This document shows, piece by piece, positions 1 through 8,338 of a stretch of DNA of 64,000 bases. The DNA is taken from contig NZ_FOOT01000004.1 of NCBI RefSeq assembly GCF_900113285.1, positions 310,001-374,000 on the forward strand. Reading direction: 5' to 3'. The DNA comes from Pontibacter chinhatensis. GTDB taxonomy: Bacteria > Bacteroidota > Bacteroidia > Cytophagales > Hymenobacteraceae. The notes beneath the pieces are model-generated. The model ran no database searches, was not told the DNA's origin, and saw only the letters and a list, made by a program, of their open reading frames with translations. Every line of letters begins with the position of its first letter. The stretch's first letter is position 1. Both the position numbers and the translations under genes were made by a program.

Positions 1-329
1 TGCAGCGCTTCCCGGGCATGGCCGTTGCCGCGGTGCTCGGCGGTTACCACAATACCAATTCCCGCGCGCCGGTGCAGCGGGTCAAAATCGTATAGGTCTA
101 TAGCGCCGATGGCCTGCTGGCCGTGGTTGCAGATAACCAGGCGCAACTGCTTTACGGTGTAAATATCCTGGGCGGCATTTTCGAGGTAGGCCTCCAGCAC
201 AAACTTGGAGTATGGTGTAAGGGTGTTGCCCACGTGCCACACCGATGTATCATTTTCCAGCACGTACAGGAAATCCAGGTCGGTTGGCTCCAGGGCGCGG
301 AGGTAGGTATTATCTGCTTTCAGAAACAC
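1..329 (-). CDS. GNAT-family N-acetyltransferase (3' part cut by window edge)
   Basis: Reading the minus strand from a GTG at 329 gives 109 uninterrupted codons that run off the left edge, beginning MFLKADNTYLRALEPTD. The segment has the look of the RimL/SpeG branch of GNAT acetyltransferases: an early ALEPTDLDFLY stretch, a W-H-V-G-N-T and P-Y-S pair, then DFDPLHRRAGIGIV followed by the acetyl-CoA loop R-G-N-G-H-A. These enzymes transfer acetyl from acetyl-CoA to an amine such as a polyamine or a protein N-terminus; the substrate here cannot be told. No ATG lies in frame between the TAA upstream and residue 1, so GTG is the likely start. The gene follows dapF on the same strand, with a terminator-like hairpin between them. 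Family is fairly sure, function is not. Confidence 0.8.
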   Translation of the reverse strand, partial: MFLKADNTYLRALEPTDLDFLYVLENDTSVWHVGNTLTPYSKFVLEAYLENAAQDIYTVKQLRLVICNHGQQAIGAIDLYDFDPLHRRAGIGIVVTAEHRGNGHAREAL

Positions 330-362
330 GTCAATTATGCTTTATACATGCATCAAGGTATA

Positions 363-410
363 AAAAAGAAAGACTCCCGACAATTTATACTTGCCGGAAG
401 CCTTTCTTTA
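363..410. terminator. Bidirectional terminator hairpin between dapF and the acetyltransferase
   Basis: An A-rich arm (AAAGAAAGACTCCCGACA) pairs with TGCCGGAAGCCTTTCTTT, with some G-U wobbles, and leaves A and T runs on the two outsides. It can serve dapF on the minus strand. The loop holds TATACTT, one copy of the dispersed heptamer. Confidence 0.6.
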
Positions 411-444
411 TAGTTAGAACGACGGGTTAGTTCTTAATTATGAT

Positions 445-1221
445 TTATACATTAACTGAGCCGGTAAATACCTGCTTTGCCGGCCCGATCAGGTAAATAT
501 ACTTGAAGCTACCCTCACCGGTGCGCTCGAAGGCCACCTGCAGTTCGCCACCCAGCACTTTTACCTTTACCGGGCTCTGCATGCCCTCTAGGCCCGCCAC
601 CAGCGCAGCGGCTGTTACACCTGTTCCGCACGACAAGGTTTCGTCTTCCACGCCGCGCTCGTAGGTGCGCACAAATATCTCGTTCTCGCCAATCTTCTGC
701 ACAAAATTTACATTAGTGCCTACAGCTGCAAAACGGTCGTTGTAGCGAATGGCTCGGCCTTCTTCATACACATCCATCCCTTGCACGTCGTCTACAAAAC
801 GGATGTAGTGCGGAGAGCCGGTGTTGAGGTAGTAGTCGTTGCCAATTCGTTCCACTTGCTTCACGTCGTTCATCTTCAGTTGAATCAGGTCGCGCTCTAC
901 GCTGGCCTGGTGCTCGCCGTCGGCGGCCAGAAAGCAGGCCACGTCCTCAATCACGCCCAACTGGCGGGCAAAACGAACGGTGCAGCGCGCGCCGTTGCCG
1001 CACATGGAGCCCACACGACCGTCGGCGTTATAGTACACCATCTCGAAATCGTAGTCCGGATGGTCCTGCAAAAGTATAAGTCCGTCGGCACCCACGCCGG
1101 TGCGGCGGTCGCACAGGTGTTTTACCAACGCTTCGTTCTCGCCCGGGAAGGTCATTTTCCGGTTGTCGATCATCACGAAGTCATTACCAGTACCCTGGTA
1201 TTTATAAAAACTGATTGCCAT
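445..1221 (-). CDS. dapF: Diaminopimelate epimerase
   Basis: 258 residues, near the usual 260-280 of the family. DapF interconverts LL- and meso-diaminopimelate in the cytoplasm, the last step before peptidoglycan cross-link precursors and lysine. Visible signatures are the N-terminal YQGTGNDFVMIDNR, the first catalytic cysteine C74 in MCGNGARC, and the second, C198, in TLSCGTGVTAAA. The two cysteines form the acid/base thiol pair of this cofactor-independent racemase family. The start at MAISFYKYQ matches the family N-terminus. It is transcribed away from the methyltransferase gene that starts at 1329. No other lysine-pathway genes are adjacent. Confidence 0.97.
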   Translation of the reverse strand: MAISFYKYQGTGNDFVMIDNRKMTFPGENEALVKHLCDRRTGVGADGLILLQDHPDYDFEMVYYNADGRVGSMCGNGARCTVRFARQLGVIEDVACFLAADGEHQASVERDLIQLKMNDVKQVERIGNDYYLNTGSPHYIRFVDDVQGMDVYEEGRAIRYNDRFAAVGTNVNFVQKIGENEIFVRTYERGVEDETLSCGTGVTAAALVAGLEGMQSPVKVKVLGGELQVAFERTGEGSFKYIYLIGPAKQVFTGSVNV

Positions 1222-1328
1222 GTATCTGAAACAATAAAAACAGCAGGTTCGTGCACTTTTTATGGTGTGGCGGATAATGCGTAATTTTACCCCTTGCGGG
1301 CACCTCGCCTGAAATAAACGACAAAGAT

Positions 1329-2222
1329 ATGTATTCCTTTCTTACAACAGCAAACTGGCCTGATTATGAGCTGGTAGACAGCGGAAATTTCGAAAAACTG
1401 GAGCGGTTCGGCCAGTATTACGTGGCCAGGCCGGAGCCGCAGGCCATCTGGGACAAGCACCTGCCCGAGCAGGAATGGCAGCGCCTGGCGCAGGCCGTGT
1501 TTACCCGCGACAAAGGCAGCCAGGAAAAAGGCCAGTGGAAACTGAAAAAAGGAATGCCCGAGCAGTGGTTCATCAACTATACTTATAATGACCTAAAGCT
1601 GCGTTTCCGGCTGGGGCTGTCGTCGTTTAAGCACGTGGGTTTGTTTCCGGAGCAGGACGCGAACTGGAAGTTTATTTACGACACCACCCGCCAGTTAAAA
1701 ACGCCCCAGCCAAAGGTGCTGAACATGTTTGCCTACACCGGAGCTGCCACCCTGGCCGCCAAAGCCGCTGGCGCCGACGTGACGCACCTAGACTCGATAA
1801 AGCAGGTGAACTTCTGGGCCCGCGACAACATGGAAGCCAGCAACTTGGACAACGTGCGCTGGATTGTGGAAGACGCCATGAAGTATGCCCGTCGCGAAGT
1901 AAAGCGTGGCAATACCTACAACGGCATCATCCTGGACCCGCCCAGCTACGGCCGCGGCCCGAACGGCGAAAAATGGCAACTGGAAGACGAGCTGAACGAG
2001 ATGATAAAGCTTTGCCGCGAGATGCTGGACGGCACCGATTACTTCCTGCTAATAAACCTTTACTCGATGGGTTTCTCGGCCATGGTGCTCGACAACCTGA
2101 TGCGCGGCACGTTCGGCGATAGGGTACAGAACGAGGAACTCGGCGAATTATACTTGCTGGATGGCGGCAACAGGAAGCTGCCACTGGGGACGTTCTTCAG
2201 GTTTACTTCGGTGGGGAGGTAA
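1329..2222 (+). CDS. Class I SAM-dependent methyltransferase, RlmI/RlmK-like (COG1092)
   Basis: 297 residues. The protein has the Rossmann methyltransferase core of the 23S rRNA cytosine-5 methyltransferase group: motif I FAYTGAATLAA at 134-144, an acidic residue after strand 2 (THLDSIKQ), and motif IV DPPSYGRG at 203-210. The preceding KHVGLFPEQ stretch (101-109) is also typical. Compared with E. coli RlmI (about 396 residues) the N-terminal PUA RNA-binding domain is missing; short forms like this are common in Bacteroidota. It probably methylates rRNA, but the target base is not shown by the sequence. The gene stands alone, divergent from dapF across 107 bp. Confidence 0.85.
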   Translation: MYSFLTTANWPDYELVDSGNFEKLERFGQYYVARPEPQAIWDKHLPEQEWQRLAQAVFTRDKGSQEKGQWKLKKGMPEQWFINYTYNDLKLRFRLGLSSFKHVGLFPEQDANWKFIYDTTRQLKTPQPKVLNMFAYTGAATLAAKAAGADVTHLDSIKQVNFWARDNMEASNLDNVRWIVEDAMKYARREVKRGNTYNGIILDPPSYGRGPNGEKWQLEDELNEMIKLCREMLDGTDYFLLINLYSMGFSAMVLDNLMRGTFGDRVQNEELGELYLLDGGNRKLPLGTFFRFTSVGR

Positions 2223-2306
2223 ATAACTCAAAATTCAGCTAGAGCATGTATTCCTACCAGAAAGTCACTATATTCTGCAGCCATACTTTAACCTAACCTT
2301 CGTTCC

Positions 2307-2918
2307 ATGAAAAAAGATTTGCTAGTCCTGCTACTGGTAGGATCGTTCTACTCTTGTACTAACAAGCAAATAGCAAGCACAAGTAACCAATCTGAACAGT
2401 CTCAAAACAGAGAAACTGAAAAAAGCCTGATTAGTGTTGTTAATAGAGAAATAAGCGAGGCCAACATTAATGACCAAGCAATCTTAATTCTGAATGGTCT
2501 TGAGATTGATAGGGAGGAATTGAAGTTGCTGAACCAACTAAAACCCGAGGATTTTATAGACATAACTGCTGTAAATAAGAATGCTGCAACCAAGATTTAT
2601 GGTGAGAAAGGCAGTAATGGCGCAGTTATAATTACCCCATTTACAGATGAGTTACTAGGTATCAAATACTATTCTGGGCTTAATAATGAGCTAGTTGTGA
2701 ATACCATCAACGAATTGAATAGTCAGGGTCTGATAAACAAAAATCCAATTCTAGTAGTTAATGGTGTTCCTTTGCGTGGAGAAGATATAGGAAATACGAT
2801 CAATTCCCTTGCACAGGAGGATATTAGTAAGATAAGCTTACTCAAAAAGCAAACTGCATACAGCATTTATGGTATCAGAGCTATGAATGGAGTCATATTA
2901 ATTGATGCTAAAAAATAA
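2307..2918 (+). CDS. Lipoprotein with two TonB-receptor-plug-like repeats
   Basis: 203 residues. Residues 1-17 form a lipoprotein signal (MKKDLLVLLLVGSFYSC) with Cys17 as the likely lipidated residue. The rest contains two related units of about 70 residues. Each has an I-L-(I/V)-(L/V)-N-G opening, a middle of the type L-x-x-E/D-I-x-x-I, and an end I-Y-G-x-x-(G/A)-x-N-G-(A/V)-(V/I)-I. The endings are IYGEKGSNGAVIIT and IYGIRAMNGVILID. This is the hallmark of the plug domain of SusC/RagA-type TonB-dependent receptors, but there is no barrel. The gene is clearly AT-rich (about 37% GC by sampled lines) against neighbours near 55%, and carries no AAGTATA copy, which suggests recent acquisition. 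Its function is unknown; it may bind a TonB-system partner or a surface complex. Confidence 0.75.
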   Translation: MKKDLLVLLLVGSFYSCTNKQIASTSNQSEQSQNRETEKSLISVVNREISEANINDQAILILNGLEIDREELKLLNQLKPEDFIDITAVNKNAATKIYGEKGSNGAVIITPFTDELLGIKYYSGLNNELVVNTINELNSQGLINKNPILVVNGVPLRGEDIGNTINSLAQEDISKISLLKKQTAYSIYGIRAMNGVILIDAKK

Positions 2919-2951
2919 GTCAATCAGTATAGCTTTTTAATTGTCAATCAT

Positions 2952-3887
2952 ATGACCAACCGCCTCGCACTTATCGATATGGGCACCAACACCTTTCACC
3001 TGCTGGTAGTGGAGGTGGATGAACAGGCCCAACTAAGAGAGCTTTACAAAACCAAAGTACCGGTGCGTTTAGGGCAGGGCGGCATCAGCAACGGCAATAT
3101 TGCACCTGAAGCTTATGAGCGGGCTCTGAAAACCCTGCGTCAGTTCCGAAAGACAATTGATGAGTTCGGAGCGAAAACGGTGCGGGCCATGGCTACCAGC
3201 ATGGTGCGCAACGCTGCCAATGGTGACGATTTTATAAAGGACATCTACAAGCAAACTGACATACAGGTAGAGGTAATAGATGGAGCCCGCGAGGCTGAAC
3301 TGATATACTACGGCGTACGCTTAACCGGTGTGTTGGACGAGCAGCCGGCCCTACTCATGGACATTGGCGGCGGCAGCGTGGAGTTTATACTTTGCAACAA
3401 CCAGGAGATCTTCTGGAAACGCAGCTTCGAGATAGGAGCCCAGCGCCTGATGGACCAGTTCTTCACCGCCGACCCGATACCCGACGAAAGTATAGCCGCT
3501 GAAAAAAGCTATCTGAACGAGCGCCTGCAGCCCCTAACCGAGGCCGTGGCAAAGTATAAACCCACCGTCCTTGTAGGCTCCTCCGGCACCTTCGACACCC
3601 TCTGCGACATTGATGCCCTCCGCCACGGCGACACCTCGCGCCAGCAAAGCATACCACCCGCATCAGGTATAAGTATGGCTGATTACTATGCCATCCACGA
3701 AGAACTGCTCCGCAAGAACCACGACGAGCGCCTGGCGATACCCGGCATGTTGGAAATGCGCGTGGACATGATCGTGCTGGCAAGTATACTGGTAGATTTT
3801 GTGCTGCAAAAGTATAACCTCCAGGAAATCCGAACGTCATCTTACGCGCTGAAAGAAGGCGTGCTATATGAGATGCTGCAGAAGTAG
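2952..3887 (+). CDS. Ppx/GppA-family exopolyphosphatase/pppGpp phosphatase
   Basis: 311 residues, the length of the single-module Ppx/GppA core without the C-terminal HD domain. The ASKHA fold is visible in the first phosphate-binding loop (DMGTNTFHL, 9-17), the ATSMVRNAANG stretch near residue 81, the E-x-E-A-like REAEL segment, and the second loop DIGGGSVEF at 137-145. Members hydrolyse terminal phosphate from polyphosphate or convert pppGpp to ppGpp. Which substrate is used cannot be judged from sequence alone. The start at MTNRLALID places the first loop where the family has it. It lies 33 bp after the AT-rich lipoprotein gene, but the base composition differs sharply, so a shared history is unlikely. 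Confidence 0.88.
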   Translation: MTNRLALIDMGTNTFHLLVVEVDEQAQLRELYKTKVPVRLGQGGISNGNIAPEAYERALKTLRQFRKTIDEFGAKTVRAMATSMVRNAANGDDFIKDIYKQTDIQVEVIDGAREAELIYYGVRLTGVLDEQPALLMDIGGGSVEFILCNNQEIFWKRSFEIGAQRLMDQFFTADPIPDESIAAEKSYLNERLQPLTEAVAKYKPTVLVGSSGTFDTLCDIDALRHGDTSRQQSIPPASGISMADYYAIHEELLRKNHDERLAIPGMLEMRVDMIVLASILVDFVLQKYNLQEIRTSSYALKEGVLYEMLQK

Positions 3888-3892
3888 AAATT

Positions 3893-4186
3893 GTCTGAAT
3901 CAGGATTTGCAGGACTAGGGGATTAACAGGATTTCTGCAGAGCCGGGCCAAACCACCCCTGGCCCCTCCTTAGCTAAGGCGGGGAGCTTCCAGCAACAGA
4001 TTACACCCCTGTAGTCCCCTCAAGGGGACAGTTTTACTTGTTGCATAGCAAAGGTAGTAGTTATCGAACTGCTTCTCACTTGCTGGTGCGGGTTTGCAAC
4101 CCGTGCCTTGCTATGAAGTCGGATTTGTAATCCGACTGGGCCGGAGGCCCAACAATAGCCGGCCAAGAGTGTTGAGCTTGTGCCTA
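3893..4186. repeat. Intergenic patch of degenerate interspersed repeats and tandem hairpins
   Basis: The 348 bp between the Ppx gene and the next gene hold no credible coding frame. From left to right there is a TCAGGATTTGCAGGACTAGG/GGATTAACAGGATTT segment with repeating AGGATT units, a CCCCTCCTTAGCTAAGGCGGGG near-palindrome, a CCCCTcaAGGGG hairpin near 4016-4027, and three consecutive short hairpins. These are GGTGCGGGTT/AACCCGTGCC at 4085-4107 (two G-U pairs), AGTCGGATT/AATCCGACT at 4117-4137 (perfect), and GGGCC/GGCCC at 4138-4150. Such patches resemble REP/BIME-like repeats; no REP-associated transposase is present in the window. Relatedness to copies elsewhere is inferred from style, not tested. 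Confidence 0.55.
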
Positions 4187-4191
4187 GCTGC

Positions 4192-4229
4192 AAAAAACAG
4201 CTCCGGAAGTATAACCTCCGGAGCTGTTT
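4192..4229. terminator. Terminator hairpin downstream of the TPR-like gene
   Basis: A perfect 13-bp inverted repeat, AAACAGCTCCGGA at 4195-4207 and TCCGGAGCTGTTT at 4217-4229, flanked by an A run that gives a U run on the minus strand after the stem. It lies 6 bp beyond the stop of the minus-strand gene that ends at 4236. An AAGTATA copy spans the last stem base and the loop (4207-4213). Confidence 0.85.
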
Positions 4230-4235
4230 CATATT

Positions 4236-6614
4236 TTACCCTTTCGCCAGCCGCTTCCGCTCCTTCTCGTACGTTTTCCTCAGCTGCTTTAGCTCCGGGT
4301 TGTTCTGGCTATACTTTACAGACAGGATTTTAGCATCCTGCAACTGCTCCTGCCGCGTATCCTTTAGCGCCAGTTGCTGCCCCAGTTGTTGCTGTACTTT
4401 CCTCGTCTTGCCGGTGCGGTAGCCTTTTTCCAGCAACTGCGCCAGCAGCTGAATCGACGCCTGCTCCTCCCCTTCGTTCGCATAATACCCCACAACAGCA
4501 GCGGTAAATGCCTGCTTCGGGTGGTCCTTGGCAAAGTTGAAGAGCGAGATGTGGTCCAGACCGAATCTATTCACCTGTTGTGCCAGGTAGTACGTTCTGG
4601 CTTCCTCATACTTTAAGATAGCTGCGCTATAGTTGTTCCTGCTGATGAGGTGGCTGGCCTCTTCCAGCTTGCGCTGGTAAGCAGCCGCTACCGCAATGGC
4701 TGCCCTGCCATCCGTAGCCGTGAAGGTAGCAATGCCGCACTCCGGCATGCCCTCTGCCGATCTAATAGCCGCTTCATAAGCCTGGTCTGCTGCGATAAAC
4801 TTTTTCTCCCGCACCAGCGCCTGCGCATTCTGGAAGTGCTTATCGTACTCTGCCTGGGTGTTGATGCACTCCTGGGTAAAAATGCGCTCACGCAGCAGGT
4901 TATACTTGCTCCGCACCTCCGCGTCCTGCACCAGCGCATACCGCTCCTGCATGGCCGTAGCCTCGGCGGCGGTTTGGCGGGCGTTGCTCAGCCTGTTCTG
5001 CATCGCCAGTTCATAGCCTTCTCCCAGCATCGCCAACAGTACCGGCTTGGCCGTACGCTGCGACAGCTGCCGCAGCTCCTGCACCGGCCGGAAAGGATAC
5101 TGTTGCTCCAGCGTCAGCGCCTCCTCAAACTGGCCCAGGGCCGCGCGGTGGTTCTGCTGCGCCAGGTAGCGTTTGCCCTCATCGATATGGCCCAGGTAGT
5201 ACTGAAACTTCACCTGGCTCAGCAGGTCGCCGGCTTCGGTGGCATTGTGCAGCACGTAATCATACTCCCGCTGGAAACCCAATGCCTCCCGCGCTACCCG
5301 CTCCGCTTCCTGCAAATCGTTGCGCGACAAGAGGCGTTTGCCGTTTTCCACCATACTTCGGTATACACCGCCAGCGGCCCGGGCCTCTCCATCATTCAGT
5401 GCCTGCATGTTGCAGCGCAGCCCGCCAATGGTGCTGCACAGGTCGCGGGCTTCGGCGTAAGCCTCCAGCGCAAAGCTATACTCGCCGCGGGTAGTAAAGC
5501 GGTTGCCTTCGGTGATGTGGGCCGCGTAGATATCGTGGGCCAGTGCCAGTGCCATTTGCTCGGTCTGTGGGTCCACACGCATGCGGGTCAGCACATCACG
5601 GGTGCGGTTGGCAGCCTCCCGGATGTAGCCGTTGCGCAAATCGATGCGGGCCAGCTGCACATGCGCCGGGGCAAAGCTGGGGTTGGCCTCTGCTGATTTG
5701 GCGAAGTATGTCTGGGCCACCGAGGCATTGCCATTGTTCAGCAGGCTCACGCCACGGTTGTAGAAGTGCTCGTGGATGGTGGCCAGTGTATAGTTCACGG
5801 CTTTTCGGCGCTCCTGCAACACCTGCTGCAGCTGATCCATTTTATACTTCAGACGCTGCGGGTCCTGCTGCTTCAGGTTAAGCTTTTCGGTGTAGTTCTC
5901 CTTTTTCAGCGATTCATACTGCTTCTCCAACTCGTGCAGTTTGCGGTCGTGCAGGGGCAGGCGGTCCAGGTCGTCCGGAAGTACCTGGGCAACCTCTTTC
6001 AGCGCCTGTTGCACCTTGCTGTCGGCGGCAAAGTATGCGCGCACCAGGCTAAGCTGATCACGCAGCTGCTGTACATCCACGGCCGTATACTCCACCTGCT
6101 CCTCCACCACCTGCAGCTTGTAGTTCTGGTTGGCGGCGGTGTCTGGTAGCTGCTCCTGCAGCAGCGCCACACCGTTTGGTTTTAGCGTCACGGTACGGTC
6201 GTATACTTGCACCACCTCATTTCTGGCGTTCAGCAGCTGCACTTTGGCTTTATACTTTTCCGGAAGCAGGGCATCCGCCAGGTCGAAGCCTTTGTAGTCG
6301 GTGCTGCCGCTCACCTGCACGTTGGTTACCTGCACCTTCAGCTGCAGCTTGTCGCCGGCATCGCTAATCTGCGCCTGCTGCTCAAAGCGAAGCGTAAACT
6401 CCGGCGTGCGGGGCGGCCTGCCGCTGCGGGTGGTTACTTGGTTCTCCTTGAGTATGTTGATGATGCTGTTGAGCTGCGCCTGACTGCCGCCGGAGCCGGT
6501 GCCATACTTCAGTAGGTACGCTTCGGCCGTTTTTTCCTCGAACAGCAGCTTGGTTTGTGCCTCGGCAGAAAATGTTACAAAGGCAATAGCGAATAGTAGT
6601 AGCGTTTTTTTCAT
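4236..6614 (-). CDS. Large secreted TPR-like repeat protein
   Basis: 792 residues with a cleavable signal peptide (MKKTLLLFAIAFVTFSAEAQ, cut about after residue 20), so exported to the periplasm or beyond. After a beta-rich stretch of about 160 residues (a possible adhesion or sandwich domain) and a coiled-coil-like segment with LEKQYESLKKENY, the remainder is helical. It shows repeated tetratricopeptide-style units such as FYNRGVSLLNNGNASVAQTY, AAHITEGNRFTTRGEYSFAL, YYLGHIDEGKRYLAQQNHRA and ASHLISRNNYSAAILKYEEA. TPR arrays hold protein partners. No catalytic motif is visible and I do not recognise a named family. The gene stands alone with its own terminator; the 210-bp upstream gap contains two AAGTATA copies but no clear TAnnTTTG box. 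Confidence 0.8.
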   Translation of the reverse strand: MKKTLLLFAIAFVTFSAEAQTKLLFEEKTAEAYLLKYGTGSGGSQAQLNSIINILKENQVTTRSGRPPRTPEFTLRFEQQAQISDAGDKLQLKVQVTNVQVSGSTDYKGFDLADALLPEKYKAKVQLLNARNEVVQVYDRTVTLKPNGVALLQEQLPDTAANQNYKLQVVEEQVEYTAVDVQQLRDQLSLVRAYFAADSKVQQALKEVAQVLPDDLDRLPLHDRKLHELEKQYESLKKENYTEKLNLKQQDPQRLKYKMDQLQQVLQERRKAVNYTLATIHEHFYNRGVSLLNNGNASVAQTYFAKSAEANPSFAPAHVQLARIDLRNGYIREAANRTRDVLTRMRVDPQTEQMALALAHDIYAAHITEGNRFTTRGEYSFALEAYAEARDLCSTIGGLRCNMQALNDGEARAAGGVYRSMVENGKRLLSRNDLQEAERVAREALGFQREYDYVLHNATEAGDLLSQVKFQYYLGHIDEGKRYLAQQNHRAALGQFEEALTLEQQYPFRPVQELRQLSQRTAKPVLLAMLGEGYELAMQNRLSNARQTAAEATAMQERYALVQDAEVRSKYNLLRERIFTQECINTQAEYDKHFQNAQALVREKKFIAADQAYEAAIRSAEGMPECGIATFTATDGRAAIAVAAAYQRKLEEASHLISRNNYSAAILKYEEARTYYLAQQVNRFGLDHISLFNFAKDHPKQAFTAAVVGYYANEGEEQASIQLLAQLLEKGYRTGKTRKVQQQLGQQLALKDTRQEQLQDAKILSVKYSQNNPELKQLRKTYEKERKRLAKG

Positions 6615-6823
6615 AGTACAGGGGCTTTGCTTGCTGAGGCCAGGGCAAAGCTTGTTCCAGTTTTTCTTCTATCAACCCGTAAAGTATAAAAAAAATAAAA
6701 TATTAGTGGTGAAGGGGCTGTTATTTATAGTATCGGTAAGATGCGCAGGTGCATAAAAAGTATAGGGCAAGGCATTGGTTTGATAATTTCTTAATTTGCC
6801 GTCCTTTAACAGAAGACGTTTAG

Positions 6824-7891
6824 ATGTACTCATACAAACAACTTTTTGACTTTACGCAGGAGGTGTTCCTGCACATGGGCTGCCCGGCGGAGGATGCCGA
6901 GTTGGCTACCGAAGTACTGCTTGCTGCCGACCTGCGCGGTATTGATTCCCACGGCGTAGCCCGCCTGAGCGGGTATGTCAGGCTCTGGGAGGCCGGTCGT
7001 ATCAACGCCAAGCCTAACATCCGCATCGTGCATGAAACGCCCAGCACCGCCACAGTGGACGGAGACGCCGGCCTGGGGCTGGTAGTAGCGCCGCGCGCCA
7101 TGGAAATTGCTAAAAAGAAGGCTGAACAGGCAGGCACGGGATGGGTATCCGTGAAGAACTCGAACCACTTTGGTATTGCCGGCTACCACGCCATGATGGC
7201 CCTGGAAAAAGACATGATTGGTATCGCCATGACCAACGCCTCGCCGCTGGTGGCCCCTACCTTTTCAACAGACCGCATGCTGGGCACCAACCCTATCTCC
7301 GTGGCTGTGCCTGCCAACAGACAGCCTCCGTTTGTGGCCGACCTGGCTACGGCCGCTGCCGCCAACGGCAAGCTGGAGATACTGCAGCGAAAAGAGAAAA
7401 AGGCCCCGCTCGGTTGGATACAGACGAAAGACGGACAGGAGTCTACCAACCCGAATGAGCTGAAAGATGGCGGGGCGCTGCTGCCCCTTGGCTCCGACCG
7501 CGACCATGGAAGCCACAAAGGGTACGCCCTGGCAGCCGTGGTGGATATACTTTCAGCGGTGCTGTCGGGTGCTAACTATGGTCCATGGGTGCCGCCGTTC
7601 GTGGCCTTCCTGCCGGTGGCGGATAATTTGCCGGGCGAAGGCATCGGCCATTTTCTGGGTGCTCTGCGCGTAGATGCCTTCCGTCCTGCCGATGAGTTTA
7701 AGCAGCACATGGATAACTGGATTGAGACTTTCCGGAGCGCGCATGTGGTACCAGGCGAAGGTGCTGTGTTAATCCCCGGCGACCCGGAGCGTTTGATGGA
7801 AGAGATACGCATGATCCAGGGCATTCCGCTGCTGGAGCCTGTGGAGCGCGATCTGGAGACCCTGAGCCAGCGTTTCGGCATTAAACTGTAA
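6824..7891 (+). CDS. Malate/L-lactate dehydrogenase-family oxidoreductase (Ldh_2)
   Basis: 355 residues, the usual length. This NAD(P)-dependent family includes malate, L-lactate, ureidoglycolate and 2,3-diketo-L-gulonate dehydrogenases and is unrelated to classic Rossmann MDH/LDH. Signatures are the GIDSHGVARL segment at 39-48, the catalytic-histidine block VKNSNHFG at 110-117 (His115), the TNASPLVAP and LGTNPIS nucleotide-binding stretches, and the GSHKGYALA motif late in the protein. The substrate is undetermined; conversion of a 2-hydroxy acid to a 2-oxo acid is expected. A TTaaTTTG box 25-32 bp upstream, one mismatch from the phylum promoter element, may drive it. The small membrane protein gene starts 9 bp after the stop, suggesting co-transcription. 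Confidence 0.9.
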   Translation: MYSYKQLFDFTQEVFLHMGCPAEDAELATEVLLAADLRGIDSHGVARLSGYVRLWEAGRINAKPNIRIVHETPSTATVDGDAGLGLVVAPRAMEIAKKKAEQAGTGWVSVKNSNHFGIAGYHAMMALEKDMIGIAMTNASPLVAPTFSTDRMLGTNPISVAVPANRQPPFVADLATAAAANGKLEILQRKEKKAPLGWIQTKDGQESTNPNELKDGGALLPLGSDRDHGSHKGYALAAVVDILSAVLSGANYGPWVPPFVAFLPVADNLPGEGIGHFLGALRVDAFRPADEFKQHMDNWIETFRSAHVVPGEGAVLIPGDPERLMEEIRMIQGIPLLEPVERDLETLSQRFGIKL

Positions 7892-7900
7892 AAGCAAAGT

Positions 7901-8233
7901 ATGGCAGCGGCAAGGTTTTTCAGAAGTATAGGCTTAGTCTCGGGTAAGCGTAGCATGCTGATGCTGGTTGTCTCGTGGACGCTGAACCTGTTCTGGCTGG
8001 GGCTGAACTATTTTTGGCGGCTCGTCTCCGTGGAGGTGCTGCTGGCGATTCCGGTGCTCCTGCTACTCTACGCTCTGCTTGCTTTGGTAGCTTATGTCTA
8101 TTGGGGTGTGCGGCAGGTGCAGGAAGAGGAGGCGCCCTATGCCAACGTAATGGTTGGGGCAATTGTGGCCGTTACGCTGCTATACTTTAATTTTAACCTG
8201 CTGCAGTATGTGCTGCAGGCGCTGGAGCCGTAG
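7901..8233 (+). CDS. Small membrane protein of unknown function, three predicted helices
   Basis: 110 residues with three hydrophobic stretches at roughly 17-37, 43-67 and 82-102, so an inner-membrane protein. The loop between helices 2 and 3 is acidic (QEEEAP). No known domain is recognised. It begins 9 bp after the Ldh_2-type dehydrogenase and ends just before a strong terminator, so it is probably the second gene of that two-gene unit. Two AAGTATA-family copies lie inside it (7924, 8181). Confidence 0.7.
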   Translation: MAAARFFRSIGLVSGKRSMLMLVVSWTLNLFWLGLNYFWRLVSVEVLLAIPVLLLLYALLALVAYVYWGVRQVQEEEAPYANVMVGAIVAVTLLYFNFNLLQYVLQALEP

Positions 8234-8251
8234 TAGCAACTATAGAAGTAT

Positions 8252-8290
8252 AAAAAAGGCGCTGGCTAAAGTATAGCCAGCGCCTTTTTT
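8252..8290. terminator. Strong bidirectional terminator between convergent genes
   Basis: A perfect 17-bp inverted repeat (8252-8268 and 8274-8290) with core GGCGCTGGCTA/TAGCCAGCGCC, flanked by A6 and T6, ends the plus-strand dehydrogenase unit. It can also serve hscA, which ends at 8339 on the opposite strand. The five-base loop plus the next two bases reads AAGTATA (8269-8275), and another copy of the heptamer follows at 8290-8296. Confidence 0.92.
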
Positions 8291-8338
8291 ATACTTGCCT
8301 CAGCTGTAAGTTCATACTTGCCCAGGCAGATTATACTT

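Noticed and set aside
4085-4150. CRISPR-like array
   Set aside because: The three hairpins differ in sequence and spacing; there are no equal spacers and no cas genes.
4650-5696. 348-codon plus-strand ORF inside the TPR-like gene
   Set aside because: It mirrors the real minus-strand gene. It has no recognisable motif, and its residues follow the codon pattern of the opposite strand.
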